64,000 nt of DNA from Actinomadura rubteroloni (GCF_002911665.1 NZ_MTBP01000002.1:992001-1056000), one strand, 5' to 3'; shown: positions 17,295 to 26,457, numbered from the stretch's first letter. Numbers and translations: made by a program. Notes: generated by a model from the sequence alone, not told the origin.

Positions 17295-18407
17295 TCAGCG
17301 CAGCCCCGAAGGACGGCGCAGGGCCGTCCGCACGAGCCGGTCCACCAGCGCCGGGTAGTCCAGCCCGCTCGCCTTCCACATCTGCGGGAAGGCCGACGTC
17401 GGCGTGCAGCCCGGCATCGTGTTGATCTCGTTGAGGATCCACTCGCCGTCGGCCGAGAGGAAGAAGTCCACCCGGGCCAGGCCCTCGCAGTCCAGCGCCT
17501 CGAACGCCCGCGCGGCCAGGCGCCGCACCTCCTCGACGGCGGCGGGCGGCAGGTCCGGCGGGATCGCCATCCGCGTCGTCCCGTCGAGGTACTTGGTCTC
17601 AAAGTCGTAGAACGCGTGCTCGCCGCCGACCAGCACCTCGGCGGGCAGCGACGCCTCGGGCGGGCCGTCGTCCAGGCCCTCCAGCACGCCGCACTCGATC
17701 TCCCGGCCGGTGATCGCCGCCTCCACGATCACCTTCGGGTCGTGCTCGCGGGCGAACTCGACGGCCGCCTCCAGGTCCGCCTCGGCGGTGACCCGGGTGA
17801 TGCCCATGCTCGACCCCGCCCGCGCCGGCTTGACGAACACCGGCAGGCCGAGTTCCTTGATCTCGTCCAGCTTGCGCTTGCGCTCGCGCCGCCACTCGCG
17901 GTCGCCGACCAGCACGTACGGGCCGACGGGCAGGCCGCGCGCCTCCCACACGAGCTTCATGAAGCCCTTGTCCATGCCGACCGCGCTGGCGAGCACGCCC
18001 GCGCCCGCGTACCGGACGCCGGCCAGCTCCAGCAGGCCCTGGATCGTCCCGTCCTCGCCGAACGGGCCGTGCAGCAGCGGCAGGACGACGTCCACCGCGC
18101 CGAGCGCGACCGGCACCCGGCCCGGCTCGACCACCAGCAGCCCGCCCATGCCCGGGTCCATCGGCAGCGTCACCGCGCCGCCGGACCCGTCGACCTCGGG
18201 CAGCCGGCCGTCCGCGATCTCCAGCGACGCCGCCGACTCGACCAGCACCCACCGGCCGTCGCGGGCGATGCCGATCGGCACGACGTCGTACTTCTCCGGA
18301 TCCATCGCGGCCATCACGGCGCCCGCGGTGACGCAGGAGATGGCGTGCTCGGAGCTGCGTCCGCCGAACACCACGGCCACGCGGATCTTGGAGGAAACCT
18401 CGGACAT
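17295..18407 (-). CDS. ddl: D-alanine--D-alanine ligase
   Basis: A 370-aa ATP-grasp ligase that makes D-Ala-D-Ala for peptidoglycan. The N-terminus has VVFGGRSSEHAIS, the glycine-rich lid region HGPFGEDGTIQGLLEL binds substrate, PVFVKPARAGSSMGI is the ATP-binding strand, and ILNEINTMPG carries the Mg2+ ligands. Length and motifs are normal. The ATG at 18407 follows CAGGAGCC. The order ddl-gpsA-plsC with a divergent cofC is conserved in actinobacteria. The gene starts 38 bp after gpsA, consistent with one transcript. Confidence 0.95.
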   Translation of the reverse strand: MSEVSSKIRVAVVFGGRSSEHAISCVTAGAVMAAMDPEKYDVVPIGIARDGRWVLVESAASLEIADGRLPEVDGSGGAVTLPMDPGMGGLLVVEPGRVPVALGAVDVVLPLLHGPFGEDGTIQGLLELAGVRYAGAGVLASAVGMDKGFMKLVWEARGLPVGPYVLVGDREWRRERKRKLDEIKELGLPVFVKPARAGSSMGITRVTAEADLEAAVEFAREHDPKVIVEAAITGREIECGVLEGLDDGPPEASLPAEVLVGGEHAFYDFETKYLDGTTRMAIPPDLPPAAVEEVRRLAARAFEALDCEGLARVDFFLSADGEWILNEINTMPGCTPTSAFPQMWKASGLDYPALVDRLVRTALRRPSGLR

Positions 18408-18445
18408 GGCTCCTGACCCTATCTGCTCCGGGACCGGTGATCGTT

Positions 18446-19456
18446 TTACATGCCGTAGCGCTCGGCCTTCGGGCTGCGGGAGATCAGGGAGATCGCGGCC
18501 TCCTTGATCGGCATCCCGTGGTACAGCACCGCCGCGACGGCCTCGGCGATCGGCATCTCCACGTTGTGCTTGCGCGCCAGCTCCAGCACCGCCTCCGACG
18601 ACTTCACGCCCTCGGCCGTCTGCTTCGTCACCGCGATCACCTCGTCCAGGGTCATGCCCCGGCCGAGGTTCTCCCCGAACGTCCGGTTCCGCGACAGCGG
18701 GGACGAGCACGTCCCGATGAGGTCGCCCATGCCCGCCAGGCCCGCGAACGTGTGCTCGTCCGCGCCGAGCGCCGCGCCGAGCCGCGCGATCTCGGCGAGG
18801 CCGCGCGTCATCAGCAGCGCCTGCGTGCTCGCGCCGAATCCCAGCCCGACCGACATGCCGACGCACAGCGCCACGATGTTCTTGACGGCGCCGCCGAGCT
18901 CGCAGCCCACGACGTCCGTCGTCGTGTAGACGCGGAAGTACGGCGTCATCGTCGCGGCCTGCAACCGCCGCGCCTGCGCCTCGTCCACGCACGCCGCGAC
19001 CGCCGCGCCCGGCTGCCCGGACGCGATCTCGCGCGCCAGGTTCGGGCCGCAGAACACCGCGATGCGCTCCGCCGGGACGTCCGCCGCCTCCCGGACGACC
19101 TCCGACATCAGCCGGGACGTCCCGAGTTCCACGCCCTTCATCAGGCTGACGACCAGCGCGTCCGGCGGCAGGTGCGGCCCCCACGCGGCGAGGTTGGCGC
19201 GCAGCGTCTGCGCCGGGACGGCCACCGCGACGACGTCGGCGCCGTCCAGCGCCTCCGCCGGGTCCGCCGTGGCGCGCAGCGTCTCGGGCAGCGTGATCCC
19301 CGGCAGGTAGTCGGGGTTCTCGTGCCGCTCGTTGATCGCCGCGACGGCCTCGGGGCGGCGGCCCCACAGCACGGCGTCGCCGCCCGCGTCGCAGAACAGC
19401 TTCGCCATCACGGTGCCCCACGAGCCCGCGCCCATCACGGCCGTCCGGACGGTCAC
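18446..19456 (-). CDS. gpsA: Glycerol-3-phosphate dehydrogenase [NAD(P)+]
   Basis: A 336-aa enzyme that reduces dihydroxyacetone phosphate to sn-glycerol-3-phosphate for phospholipids. The Rossmann motif is GAGSWGTVMAKLF, the catalytic Lys lies in ELGGAVKNIVALCVG, and the substrate loop is GLAGMGDLIGTCSSPLSRN. The GTG start at 19456 overlaps the plsC stop by 4 bp. Coupling to an acyltransferase fits a step-by-step phosphatidate pathway, since PlsC-type enzymes act after glycerol-3-phosphate acylation. Confidence 0.95.
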   Translation of the reverse strand: MTVRTAVMGAGSWGTVMAKLFCDAGGDAVLWGRRPEAVAAINERHENPDYLPGITLPETLRATADPAEALDGADVVAVAVPAQTLRANLAAWGPHLPPDALVVSLMKGVELGTSRLMSEVVREAADVPAERIAVFCGPNLAREIASGQPGAAVAACVDEAQARRLQAATMTPYFRVYTTTDVVGCELGGAVKNIVALCVGMSVGLGFGASTQALLMTRGLAEIARLGAALGADEHTFAGLAGMGDLIGTCSSPLSRNRTFGENLGRGMTLDEVIAVTKQTAEGVKSSEAVLELARKHNVEMPIAEAVAAVLYHGMPIKEAAISLISRSPKAERYGM

Positions 19457-20232
19457 GACCGGTCCTCCCCGTCCGCCGCGGCTCGCCGCTGCGCGACGAC
19501 CTTGTGGTGGTCGTACAGCTCGGCGGGCGGCTCGGCGCCGCGCAGCTCGCCGAGCAGCCCGGCGATGTCGCGCATGATGTCGTCGGTCGCCGCGCGCAGG
19601 ACGCTCTTGGTCAGCGGCTCCCCCGCGTACTTCGACAGGTCCACCGGCGGCCCCGCGATCACCTTCATCGTCTTGCGCGGGAACGGGTGGAAGCCCCGGC
19701 GCAGCGTCCCGGCCAGGCCCGTCCGCTCGACCTTGGTGTAGGGCAGCAGCTCGTGCGCGCCCCAGGACGCGACCGGGACGACCTTCGCGCCCGTCTTCAG
19801 CGCCATCCGCGCGACGCCCGTCTGCCCGGTCATCGGCCACAGCTCGGGGTCGCGGGTGCAGCTCCCCTCCGGGTAGAACATCAGGCACTCGCCGCGCCGC
19901 AGCGCCGCCTCGGCGTCGCGCAGCGCCAGCGCCGCGTCGGCGCGGTCGCGGTAGACGGGGATCTGGCCCGTCCCGCGCAGCACGGCCCGGAACACGGGAA
20001 CGTCGAACAGCGACGACTTCGCCAGGTACACCGGGTAGCGGCCCGCCTCGTAGACGAAGTGGGCGAGGGCCAGCGGGTCGGACTCGGAGATGTGGTTGGC
20101 CGCGATGATGACCCCGCCCTCGTGCGGCACGTTCCGGGCGCCCCGCCAGTCGCGCCGCAGCAGCCCGTAGAGCAGCGGGCGCAGGATGACGATCGTGATC
20201 CTCCGCCACGTCGGCGAATAACCGTCGGTCAT
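19453..20232 (-). CDS. plsC: 1-acyl-sn-glycerol-3-phosphate acyltransferase (PlsC family)
   Basis: A 259-aa membrane-associated acyltransferase. The catalytic block I is ANHISESDP (NHx4D) and block III is FYPEGSCTRD, a variant of FPEGTRS. The family acylates lysophosphatidate, and actinobacterial paralogues can act on other acceptors. It starts with ATG at 20232 and is followed by gpsA with a 4-bp overlap. The 84-bp gap upstream is shared with divergent cofC. Confidence 0.9.
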   Translation of the reverse strand: MTDGYSPTWRRITIVILRPLLYGLLRRDWRGARNVPHEGGVIIAANHISESDPLALAHFVYEAGRYPVYLAKSSLFDVPVFRAVLRGTGQIPVYRDRADAALALRDAEAALRRGECLMFYPEGSCTRDPELWPMTGQTGVARMALKTGAKVVPVASWGAHELLPYTKVERTGLAGTLRRGFHPFPRKTMKVIAGPPVDLSKYAGEPLTKSVLRAATDDIMRDIAGLLGELRGAEPPAELYDHHKVVAQRRAAADGEDRS

Positions 20233-20316
20233 GCCCGTCCCTTCTTCCTCCCGGCCGCGCCGGGGCGCGGGGGGTCCTCCAGTGTCGCGGGTGTCTCCGC
20301 ATAGTGTCGAGTCGCC

Positions 20317-21003
20317 ATGTCTACAGCAGCGCAGAGTGCGCCCTCACTCCGTTGGTCGCTCGTCGTGCCGGTCAAGGTGCTGGCGCGGGCCAAGACCCGC
20401 ATGTCCGCCGCCGCCGGGCCGCACCGCGCGGCGCTGGCGCTGGCGGTCGCGGCGGACACGGTCGCGGCGGCGCTGCGCTGCCCGCTCGTGGACGCTGTGA
20501 CGGTCGTCACCGACGATCCCCTTCCCGCCGCCGAACTGGCCGCGCTCGGCGCCCGCGTCGTCCCCGACGAGCCGGACGCCGGGCTGAACCCCGCCCTCGC
20601 GCACGGCGCCCGCCGCGCCCGCGAGGCCGCGCCCGCCGCCGCGGTCGGCGCCCTGTCGGCCGACCTGCCCGCGCTGCGTCCCGCCGAGCTGGCGAAAGTG
20701 CTGGCCGCCGCCGCGACGGCGCCGGAGGCGTTCGTGCCGGACGCGGCGGCCGTCGGGACGACGCTCTACACGGCCCGCCCCGGCACGGTGTTCGCGCCGG
20801 CGTTCGGCGGCGCCTCGCGCGCCGCGCACCGGGCGCGGGGCGTCCGGGAGCTGCTGCTGGACGGTACCGACAGCGTACGCCGCGACGTCGACACCCCGGC
20901 GGACCTGCGGGCCGCGCTCGTCCTCGGCACCGGCCCGCGCACGGCGGCGGTGGCGGCGCTGCTGCCCGGGCTCGCCGGCGAGACGCCGCGTCCCGCCCGA
21001 TAA
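20317..21003 (+). CDS. cofC: Coenzyme F420 guanylyltransferase (CofC/FbiD)
   Basis: A 228-aa nucleotidyltransferase-fold protein of coenzyme F420 biosynthesis. It activates 2-phospholactate or phosphoenolpyruvate with GTP (the mycobacterial FbiD uses PEP). Visible motifs are WSLVVPVKVLARAKTRM with the N-terminal Lys, VVTDD, LSADLPALRP and DTPADL near the C-terminus. It lies between gpsA and hup, as Rv2983 does in mycobacteria. The ATG at 20317 is followed directly by the conserved VPVK strand. The presence of this gene implies that the organism makes F420. Confidence 0.9.
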   Translation: MSTAAQSAPSLRWSLVVPVKVLARAKTRMSAAAGPHRAALALAVAADTVAAALRCPLVDAVTVVTDDPLPAAELAALGARVVPDEPDAGLNPALAHGARRAREAAPAAAVGALSADLPALRPAELAKVLAAAATAPEAFVPDAAAVGTTLYTARPGTVFAPAFGGASRAAHRARGVRELLLDGTDSVRRDVDTPADLRAALVLGTGPRTAAVAALLPGLAGETPRPAR

Positions 21004-21013
21004 AGTCGGCGCC

Positions 21014-21217
21014 ATGCAGGCGACGGTGCGGACGTTCGACACGGAGACCCAGACGGGCAGCGTGCTGCTCGACGACGGCACGGAACTGCACTTCGACGCG
21101 GACGCGTTCGCGGCGGGGGGCCTGCGGCTGCTGCGGCTCGGGCAGCGGGTCCGGCTCGGCGTGGAGGACGACGGCCGCATCGGCGCCGTGACCCTGGCGA
21201 CCTTCCCCCTCCCGTGA
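21014..21217 (+). CDS. Cold-shock-like small protein
   Basis: A 67-aa OB-fold protein resembling CspA. ATVRTFDTETQTGSVLLDDG corresponds to the first strands with RNP1, and the later strands are LGQRVRLGVEDDGRIGAVTL. The aromatic RNP residues are reduced compared with CspA (no KGFGFI), so nucleic-acid binding may be weak. The ATG at 21014 is 10 bp after cofC, suggesting co-transcription. A shared bidirectional hairpin separates it from convergent hup. Confidence 0.78.
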   Translation: MQATVRTFDTETQTGSVLLDDGTELHFDADAFAAGGLRLLRLGQRVRLGVEDDGRIGAVTLATFPLP

Positions 21218-21234
21218 CGGCGAACGCCCGGCCC

Positions 21235-21265
21235 CGCACGAGGCGGGACCGGGCGCGTGGCGCGT
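21235..21265. terminator. Bidirectional hairpin between the cold-shock-like gene and hup
   Basis: A stem of CGCCCGG with CCGGGCG, extended inward by CCCGC/GCGGG around a 5-base loop, lies between two convergent stop codons (21217 and 21272). It has no long T tract on either side. Confidence 0.7.
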
Positions 21266-21271
21266 CGCGAT

Positions 21272-21550
21272 CTACTTGTTGCCGGCGACCAGGTTCTTGA
21301 AGTCCGCGCCCGCCTTGAACTTGGGCACGGACGTCGCGGGAACATTGATGGTCTTGCCCGTTGCGGGATTCCGGGCCGTACGAGCAGGCCGGTCGGCCTT
21401 CTCGAAGGACCCGAAGCCGGTGATCGCGACCTTGTCGCCCTTGGCGACCGTGGCCTGGATCGTCTCCAGGATCACGTCGACGGCTTCGGCTGCGGCCTTC
21501 TTGCTCCCCAGCCGGTCAGAGATGGCGTCGACCAGCTCTCGTTTGTTCAT
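21272..21550 (-). CDS. hup: HU-family nucleoid protein
   Basis: A 92-aa HU protein of normal length. It shows MNKRELVDAISDRLG, the dimer core, GFGSFEKADRPARTARNPATG (the beta-arm region) and VPKFKAGADFKNLV at the end. It binds and bends DNA. It lacks the long Lys/Ala-rich tail of mycobacterial HupB and is the short actinobacterial form. The ATG at 21550 follows an AGAGGAGTAACCC ribosome site. The long 5' region (21551-21707) contains no other gene. Confidence 0.95.
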   Translation of the reverse strand: MNKRELVDAISDRLGSKKAAAEAVDVILETIQATVAKGDKVAITGFGSFEKADRPARTARNPATGKTINVPATSVPKFKAGADFKNLVAGNK

Positions 21551-21707
21551 GGGTTACTCCTCTGTTCCCCCCTTGCCCGAACGAAACTAAGGGAGCGTCG
21601 GCGAGGACACAATCACCTGAACGCGTAACGTTCCGTGTCGCAGGCGTTTTTGTCGGCCTCGCCCCTGTCTCGCCCGGGCGCCGGATCAACGCCGGCCACC
21701 CGGCACG

Positions 21708-21935
21708 TTATCGGGCGGCGGGCGGGGGCCGGAAATCGGCGAGGAACGCGTCGAGCCGCCGGGCGGCCAGCGCGGTGTCGCGTTTGGCCAGGTCGGTGAT
21801 CACCAGGAGCTGCCGGATCAGCCGCCGGCGGTCCTGCGCGGGGAGGGGCGCGACGAGCCGGTGGGCGTCGCGGAGCCGCCGCGCGAGGCGGGTCAGCTCG
21901 GGGTCGTCCCACTGCGGTCCGTGCTCGGGGACCAT
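21708..21935 (-). CDS. Hypothetical 75-aa protein
   Basis: I do not recognise this small acidic-then-basic protein. It is probably all helical: ELTRLARRLRDAHRLVAPL, DRRRLIRQLLVITDLAKRD and a short C-terminal Pro-rich tail. The GTG at 21935 gives the product start MVPEHGPQW. It lies between leuD and hup on the same strand. It could be real, since amphipathic periodicity is good, but nothing identifies its role. Confidence 0.45.
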   Translation of the reverse strand: MVPEHGPQWDDPELTRLARRLRDAHRLVAPLPAQDRRRLIRQLLVITDLAKRDTALAARRLDAFLADFRPPPAAR

Positions 21936-22043
21936 GTGCGCGCGTCCTCCCTGGGGGCGTGCCGGGCGGCCCCGCTCACCGTCGATTGTCGCCGGTGTGC
22001 GGGGCCGGACGGCACGCCGGGGGGGCGCCTGCGGCCGGTGCGC

Positions 22044-22631
22044 TCAGGAGGTCGTCGGGAGCAGCGGCGACCGGGACGTCTCGAACTCCGCGATGTCGTC
22101 GGCGTGGCGGAGCGTCAGGCCGATGTCGTCCAGGCCCTCCAGCAGCCGCCAGCGGGTGTAGTCGTCGATCTCGAACGGGACGGCCAGGTCGCCCGCGCGG
22201 ACCTCGCGCCGCTCCAGGTCGACGGTGATCTCCGCCGTCGGGTCCTGCTCGGCGCGGCTCTGCAGTTCCTCGACGGTCTCGGTGGGCAGGACGACCGGCA
22301 GCAGCCCCATCTTCGTGGAGTTGTTGCGGAAGATGTCCCCGAAGCGCGGCGCGATGACGACCCGGAACCCGTACTGCTGGAGCGCCCAGACGGCGTGCTC
22401 GCGCGACGACCCGGTGCCGAAGTCCGTGCCCGCGACCAGGATCGTCGCGCCGTCGTACTGCGGCTGGTTCAGCACGAACGCGGGGTCCTCGCGCCAGGCG
22501 GAGAACAGGCCTTTCTCGAACCCGGTGCGGCTGACCTGCTTGAGCCAGACCGCCGGGATGATCTGGTCGGTGTCCACGTTGCTGCGGCGCAGCGGGACCG
22601 CGCGCCCGGTGTGGGTGGTGAAGGCTTCCAT
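22044..22631 (-). CDS. leuD: 3-isopropylmalate dehydratase small subunit
   Basis: A 195-aa swivel-domain subunit of isopropylmalate isomerase in leucine synthesis. Diagnostic pieces are [20 protein letters not shown] and [17 protein letters not shown], whose GSSREHA loop contacts substrate, followed by [16 protein letters not shown]. The length is normal. The ATG at 22631 lies 12 bp after the leuC stop, so the subunits are co-expressed from the promoter region between leuC and ndgR. Confidence 0.97.
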   Translation of the reverse strand: MEAFTTHTGRAVPLRRSNVDTDQIIPAVWLKQVSRTGFEKGLFSAWREDPAFVLNQPQYDGATILVAGTDFGTGSSREHAVWALQQYGFRVVIAPRFGDIFRNNSTKMGLLPVVLPTETVEELQSRAEQDPTAEITVDLERREVRAGDLAVPFEIDDYTRWRLLEGLDDIGLTLRHADDIAEFETSRSPLLPTTS

Positions 22632-22643
22632 GTCCGAGGCTCC

Positions 22644-24041
22644 TTACAGGTCGGCGGGGGCGGCCAGGCGGCCGGTGACGGCGGTCGCGGCGGCGACGGC
22701 GGGCGAGACCAGGTGGGTGCGCCCGCCGGGCCCCTGGCGGCCCTCGAAGTTGCGGTTGGACGTGGACGCGCTGCGCTCGCCGGGCGTGAGCTTGTCGGGG
22801 TTCATCGCCAGGCACATCGAGCAGCCCGCCTCGCGCCACTGCGCGCCGGACGCCGCGATGACCTCGTGCAGGCCCTCGGCCTCGGCCTGCTTCTTGACCT
22901 CCATCGAGCCGGGGACGACGAGCATCCGCACCCCGTCGGCCACGCGGCGGCCGTTCAGGACGTCCGCGACGGCCCGCAGGTCCTCGATGCGGCCGTTGGT
23001 GCAGGACCCGACGAACACGGTGTCGACGGCGATGTCGCGCAGCGGCGTCCCGGCCGTCAGGCCCATGTACTCCAGGGCGCGCTCGGCGGCCTGGCGCTCC
23101 GCGGCGTCCCCGATCGCGGCCGGGTCGGGCACGGACGCGCCGAGCGGCAGGCCCTGGCCGGGGTTGGTGCCCCAGGTCACGAAGGGGGTCAGCGTGGAGG
23201 CGTCGATGACGACCTCCTTGTCGAACACGGCGTCCTCGTCGGTGGCGAGGGACTTCCAGTACTCGACGGCCTCGTCCCACGCGGCGCCCCGCGGGGCGTG
23301 CGGACGGCCCTTGAGGTAGGCGAACGTGGTCTCGTCCGGGGCGATCAGCCCGGCGCGCGCCCCGGCCTCGATGGACATGTTGCAGACCGTCATGCGACCT
23401 TCCATCGACAGCGACCGGATGGCCTCGCCCCGGTACTCGATGATGTGGCCCTGGCCGCCGCCGGTGCCGATCTCGGCGATGATCGCGAGGATGAGGTCCT
23501 TGGCGGTGACGCCCGCGGGCAGCGCGCCGTCCACCGTGACGGCCATCATCTTCGGCTTGACCTGCGGCAGCGTCTGGGTCGCGAGGACGTGCTCGACCTC
23601 GCTGGTCCCGATGCCGTGCGCGAGCGCGCCGAACGCGCCGTGGGTGGAGGTGTGCGAGTCGCCGCACACGACCGTCATGCCGGGCTGGGTCAGCCCGAGC
23701 TGCGGCCCGATCACGTGGACGATGCCCTGCCCGGCGTCGCCCATCGGGTGCAGCCGGATCCCGAACTCGGCGCAGTTCTTGCGCAGCGTCTCGACCTGCG
23801 TCCGCGACACGGGGTCGGCGATCGGTGCGAGCAGGTCGGTGGTCGGGACGTTGTGGTCCTCGGTCGCGATCGTCAGATCGGGCCGCCGCACCTTGCGCTC
23901 CGCCAGGCGCAGCCCGTCGAACGCCTGCGGGCTCGTCACCTCGTGGACGAGGTGCAGGTCGATGTACAGGAGATCCGGTTCGCCGTCGGCACGTCGCACG
24001 ACGTGCGCGTCGTACACCTTGTCGGCCAGTGTGCGGCCCAT
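22644..24041 (-). CDS. leuC: 3-isopropylmalate dehydratase large subunit
   Basis: A 465-aa aconitase-family subunit that isomerises 2- to 3-isopropylmalate. The 4Fe-4S cluster ligands are the Cys in [15 protein letters not shown] and the pair in [30 protein letters not shown] and [13 protein letters not shown] are also characteristic. The ATG at 24041 follows GGTGGAG. It diverges from ndgR, and an IclR-type palindrome at 24112-24126 lies in the gap, consistent with NdgR control as known in Streptomyces. Confidence 0.97.
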   Translation of the reverse strand: MGRTLADKVYDAHVVRRADGEPDLLYIDLHLVHEVTSPQAFDGLRLAERKVRRPDLTIATEDHNVPTTDLLAPIADPVSRTQVETLRKNCAEFGIRLHPMGDAGQGIVHVIGPQLGLTQPGMTVVCGDSHTSTHGAFGALAHGIGTSEVEHVLATQTLPQVKPKMMAVTVDGALPAGVTAKDLILAIIAEIGTGGGQGHIIEYRGEAIRSLSMEGRMTVCNMSIEAGARAGLIAPDETTFAYLKGRPHAPRGAAWDEAVEYWKSLATDEDAVFDKEVVIDASTLTPFVTWGTNPGQGLPLGASVPDPAAIGDAAERQAAERALEYMGLTAGTPLRDIAVDTVFVGSCTNGRIEDLRAVADVLNGRRVADGVRMLVVPGSMEVKKQAEAEGLHEVIAASGAQWREAGCSMCLAMNPDKLTPGERSASTSNRNFEGRQGPGGRTHLVSPAVAAATAVTGRLAAPADL

Positions 24042-24106
24042 CGCTCCACCTCACCTGAAGACTCGTCCCCGGTCGCGTCGGTGCGCCGGGGTCCCGTTCG
24101 CCTGAC

Positions 24107-24135
24107 TTGCATCTCAAATGACGAGACGGCAATAT
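24107..24135 (+). promoter_or_regulatory. Predicted ndgR promoter (leaderless)
   Basis: TTGCAT at 24107-24112 and CAATAT at 24130-24135 are separated by exactly 17 bp. The expected start, 6-7 bp beyond the -10 box, coincides with the ATG at 24142, so the mRNA would be leaderless. The operator at 24112-24126 fills the spacer. Confidence 0.6.
24112..24126. promoter_or_regulatory. Candidate NdgR operator, leuC/ndgR intergenic region
   Basis: TCTCA-AATGA-CGAGA, followed by CGG. The same 15-bp architecture recurs before leuB, ilvB and cimA. Here it occupies the spacer of the ndgR promoter and lies about 70 bp upstream of leuC, so one bound dimer could control both directions. Confidence 0.7.
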
Positions 24136-24141
24136 CAAGAC

Positions 24142-24861
24142 ATGGACAACTCTAGCGGAGTCGGCGTACTCGACAAAGCGGTTCTCGTGCTGAACGCGCT
24201 GGAAGCCGGGCCGGCGTCCCTCGCGCAGCTCGTCCAGACCACCGGTCTGGCCCGGCCCACCGCGCACCGGCTCGCCGTCGCGCTGGAGCACCACCGGCTC
24301 GTCCACCGCGACACGCAGGGCCGGTTCATCCTCGGCCCGCGCCTCGCCGAACTGGCCGTCGCGGCCGGCGAGGACCGGCTGCTGGCCATCGCCCAGCCGA
24401 TCCTGACCCAGCTCCGGGACCTGACGGGCGAGAGCGCGTCGCTGTTCCGGCGGCAGGGCGACGTCCGGGTGTGCGTCGCCGCCGCCGAGCGCGCGAGCGG
24501 CCTGCGCGACACGATCCCGGTCGGCGCGGCGCTGCCGATGGCCGCCGGCTCGGCCGCGCAGATCCTGCTGGCCTGGGAGGAGCCGGACCGGATGCACCGG
24601 GGCCTGCGCGGCGCCAAGTTCGAGGCGACGACGCTCGCGGCCGTCCGGCGGCGCGGCTGGGCGCAGAGCGTCGGCGAGCGCGAGCCCGGCGTCGGCTCGG
24701 TGTCGGCCCCCGTGCGCGGCGCGGGCGGACGGGTCATCGCCGCCGTCTCGGTGTCCGGCCCGCTGGAACGTTTGACGCGCTCCCCCGGCCGTCTGCACGC
24801 CGGCCCGGTGGTCGCCGCCGCCGAGAAGATCACCGAGGGGATGCGGCGCGGGGCGTCCTGA
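24142..24861 (+). CDS. ndgR: IclR-family amino-acid biosynthesis regulator NdgR
   Basis: A 239-aa IclR regulator. The winged helix lies in residues 1-65 (LAQLVQTTGLARPTAHRLAV is the recognition region). The effector domain follows, with ERASGLRDTIPVGAALPMAAG and GEREPGVGSVSAPVR. The protein begins MDNSSGVGVLDKA, as I recall for Streptomyces NdgR, so ATG 24142 is chosen over ATG 24118. Streptomyces NdgR and corynebacterial LtbR control leuCD, leuB and ilv genes and respond to amino acids. The divergent leuCD context is the same here, and matching palindromes precede several such genes in this window. Confidence 0.93.
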   Translation: MDNSSGVGVLDKAVLVLNALEAGPASLAQLVQTTGLARPTAHRLAVALEHHRLVHRDTQGRFILGPRLAELAVAAGEDRLLAIAQPILTQLRDLTGESASLFRRQGDVRVCVAAAERASGLRDTIPVGAALPMAAGSAAQILLAWEEPDRMHRGLRGAKFEATTLAAVRRRGWAQSVGEREPGVGSVSAPVRGAGGRVIAAVSVSGPLERLTRSPGRLHAGPVVAAAEKITEGMRRGAS

Positions 24862-24947
24862 CCGTCCCACGACCATTCCTGCATCAATACTGGGAAGGTT
24901 GGAAAGTATCGTGGACGAAATGGAGCATTCCCGAGAAAGAGCCTGAA

Positions 24948-25325
24948 ATGACCGCGTCGGACTCCCCCGGCGGCTGGGCGGGGCGGCTGCTGGCCGAGGG
25001 CGAGGACCCGGACCCGCGCTTCACGCTGGCCAACGAGCGGACGTTCCTCGCCTGGATCCGCACCGCCCTCGCCCTCATCGCGGGCGGCATCGGCCTCGCC
25101 GTGAGCGGCGACCTGGTGGCCGACCCGCTGCGGACCGTCCTCGCCGTCGGCTGCTCGGCGACCGGCGCGCTGGCTGCGCTGCTCGCCTTCCGCCGCTGGC
25201 TGACCACCGAGCGCGCCCTGCGCCGCGCCGAGACCCTCCCACCGCCCGCCCTGGCCCCCTTCATGTCCTACGGCCTGGCGGCCCTGGCGGTGGCCGCGCT
25301 GGTCGCGCTGCTGGTGACGCGATGA
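24948..25325 (+). CDS. DUF202/YidH-family membrane protein
   Basis: A 125-aa protein with the DUF202 signature NERTFLAWIRTALALIAGGI at the first membrane helix and two further hydrophobic helices. The function is unknown. The ATG at 24948 is used, and a GTG about 36 bp earlier would add a short polar leader. Its stop overlaps the next DUF202 gene by 4 bp (ATGA), so the two probably form a pair. Confidence 0.82.
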   Translation: MTASDSPGGWAGRLLAEGEDPDPRFTLANERTFLAWIRTALALIAGGIGLAVSGDLVADPLRTVLAVGCSATGALAALLAFRRWLTTERALRRAETLPPPALAPFMSYGLAALAVAALVALLVTR

Positions 25326-25630
25326 CCGTCCGGGACCCGGGGGCGCAGCCGGAACGCACCGCCCTGGCCTGGTCCCGCACGACGCTCTCGCTCGTCGCCG
25401 GCGGGCTGCTCTGCGTGCGCTTCGCGCCGTCCGGCACCGCGGCGGGCCTGGCGGCGGCCGTGGTGTGCGGCGCCGCGGCCGTCCACCTGTACCGGACGCG
25501 CCGCCGCCACGCGGTCCGCCGCCACCTGCTGGACACGGGCGGCCCGGTCGCCGACCCCGGTTCGGTCCTCCTGATGACGGCGGTGACGCTGGCGCTCGGC
25601 ATGATGGGAGTCGTCTTCGCCCTCGGCTGA
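25322..25630 (+). CDS. Second DUF202-family membrane protein
   Basis: A 102-aa paralogue-like protein with ERTALAWSRTTLSLVAGGLL, a DUF202-type first helix, followed by two more hydrophobic segments. It is translationally coupled to the preceding gene. Pairs of a YidH-like and a shorter DUF202 protein are common in actinobacteria, but their role is not known to me. Confidence 0.8.
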   Translation: MTVRDPGAQPERTALAWSRTTLSLVAGGLLCVRFAPSGTAAGLAAAVVCGAAAVHLYRTRRRHAVRRHLLDTGGPVADPGSVLLMTAVTLALGMMGVVFALG

Positions 25631-25641
25631 GGAGGATCCGC

Positions 25642-26457
25642 GTGCCGCCGTTCGCCAGCATCGCCACCGACTTCGGCGCCGCCTACACGGCGATCTGCTC
25701 CGGGGTCGTGCAACGCCTGGCGCCGTCGGCGAAGGTGCTGATCCTGACGGACGAGATCACGCCCTACGCGATCGTGGAAGGCGCCCTCCTCCTACGCCAG
25801 GCCCTCCCCTACCTGCCCGAAGGCGTCCACATGGCGGTGGTGGACCCCGGCGTGGGCACGCCCCGCCACCCGATCGCCGTCCGCACCCGGCGAGGCGACG
25901 TCCTGGTGGGCCCCGACAACGGCCTCCTGATGCCCGCCGCCGAGGCACTGGGCGGCGCGACGGCGGCGTTCGTCCTGGAGGACCCGGCGTACAGGCTCCC
26001 CGAGCCGTCCACGACGTTCCACGCCCGCGACATCTTCGCCCCCGCGACCGCGCACCTCCTGAACGGCGTGGACCCGGCCGCCTTCGGACCCGAGACCGCC
26101 CCGCTCCCGCTGGACCTGCCGGGCCCGGAGCACGGCGACGACGGAACCCTGACGATGACCGTCCTGTACGAGGACCGCTACGGAAGCCTGATCCTCTCCG
26201 CCGAGGCGAAAGATCTGGGTCCCCCGAGGTTCGGCACCCCCGCGACTCTCTCCTGGACATCGTCGGACGGAACCCCGACGGCGATCCGCGTCACCTACGA
26301 GGAGACGTTCGGCAGCGTCCACCCGGGCGACCCGCTCCTGTGGACGGACTCCTCGGGCGCCCTCGGCCTGGCGGTCAACCAGGGCTCGGCGGCGCACCGC
26401 TACGGCCTGACCGCGGGCACGGTCCTGACCCTGCGTCCGCCGAACGGGGACTCATGA
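25642..26457 (+). CDS. SAM hydrolase / SAM hydroxide adenosyltransferase (DUF62)
   Basis: A 271-aa member of the DUF62/duf-62 family, which hydrolyses S-adenosylmethionine to adenosine and methionine and is related to fluorinase. Motifs seen are the N-terminal SIATDFG with the Asp that contacts ribose, VVDPGVGTPRHPIAV, LVGPDNGLL and TTFHARDIFAP, followed by a C-terminal beta-barrel with YGSLILS and EETFGSVHPGDPLLW. The GTG at 25642 follows GAGGAGG. Its stop overlaps the Nudix start by 4 bp. Confidence 0.92.
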   Translation: MPPFASIATDFGAAYTAICSGVVQRLAPSAKVLILTDEITPYAIVEGALLLRQALPYLPEGVHMAVVDPGVGTPRHPIAVRTRRGDVLVGPDNGLLMPAAEALGGATAAFVLEDPAYRLPEPSTTFHARDIFAPATAHLLNGVDPAAFGPETAPLPLDLPGPEHGDDGTLTMTVLYEDRYGSLILSAEAKDLGPPRFGTPATLSWTSSDGTPTAIRVTYEETFGSVHPGDPLLWTDSSGALGLAVNQGSAAHRYGLTAGTVLTLRPPNGDS

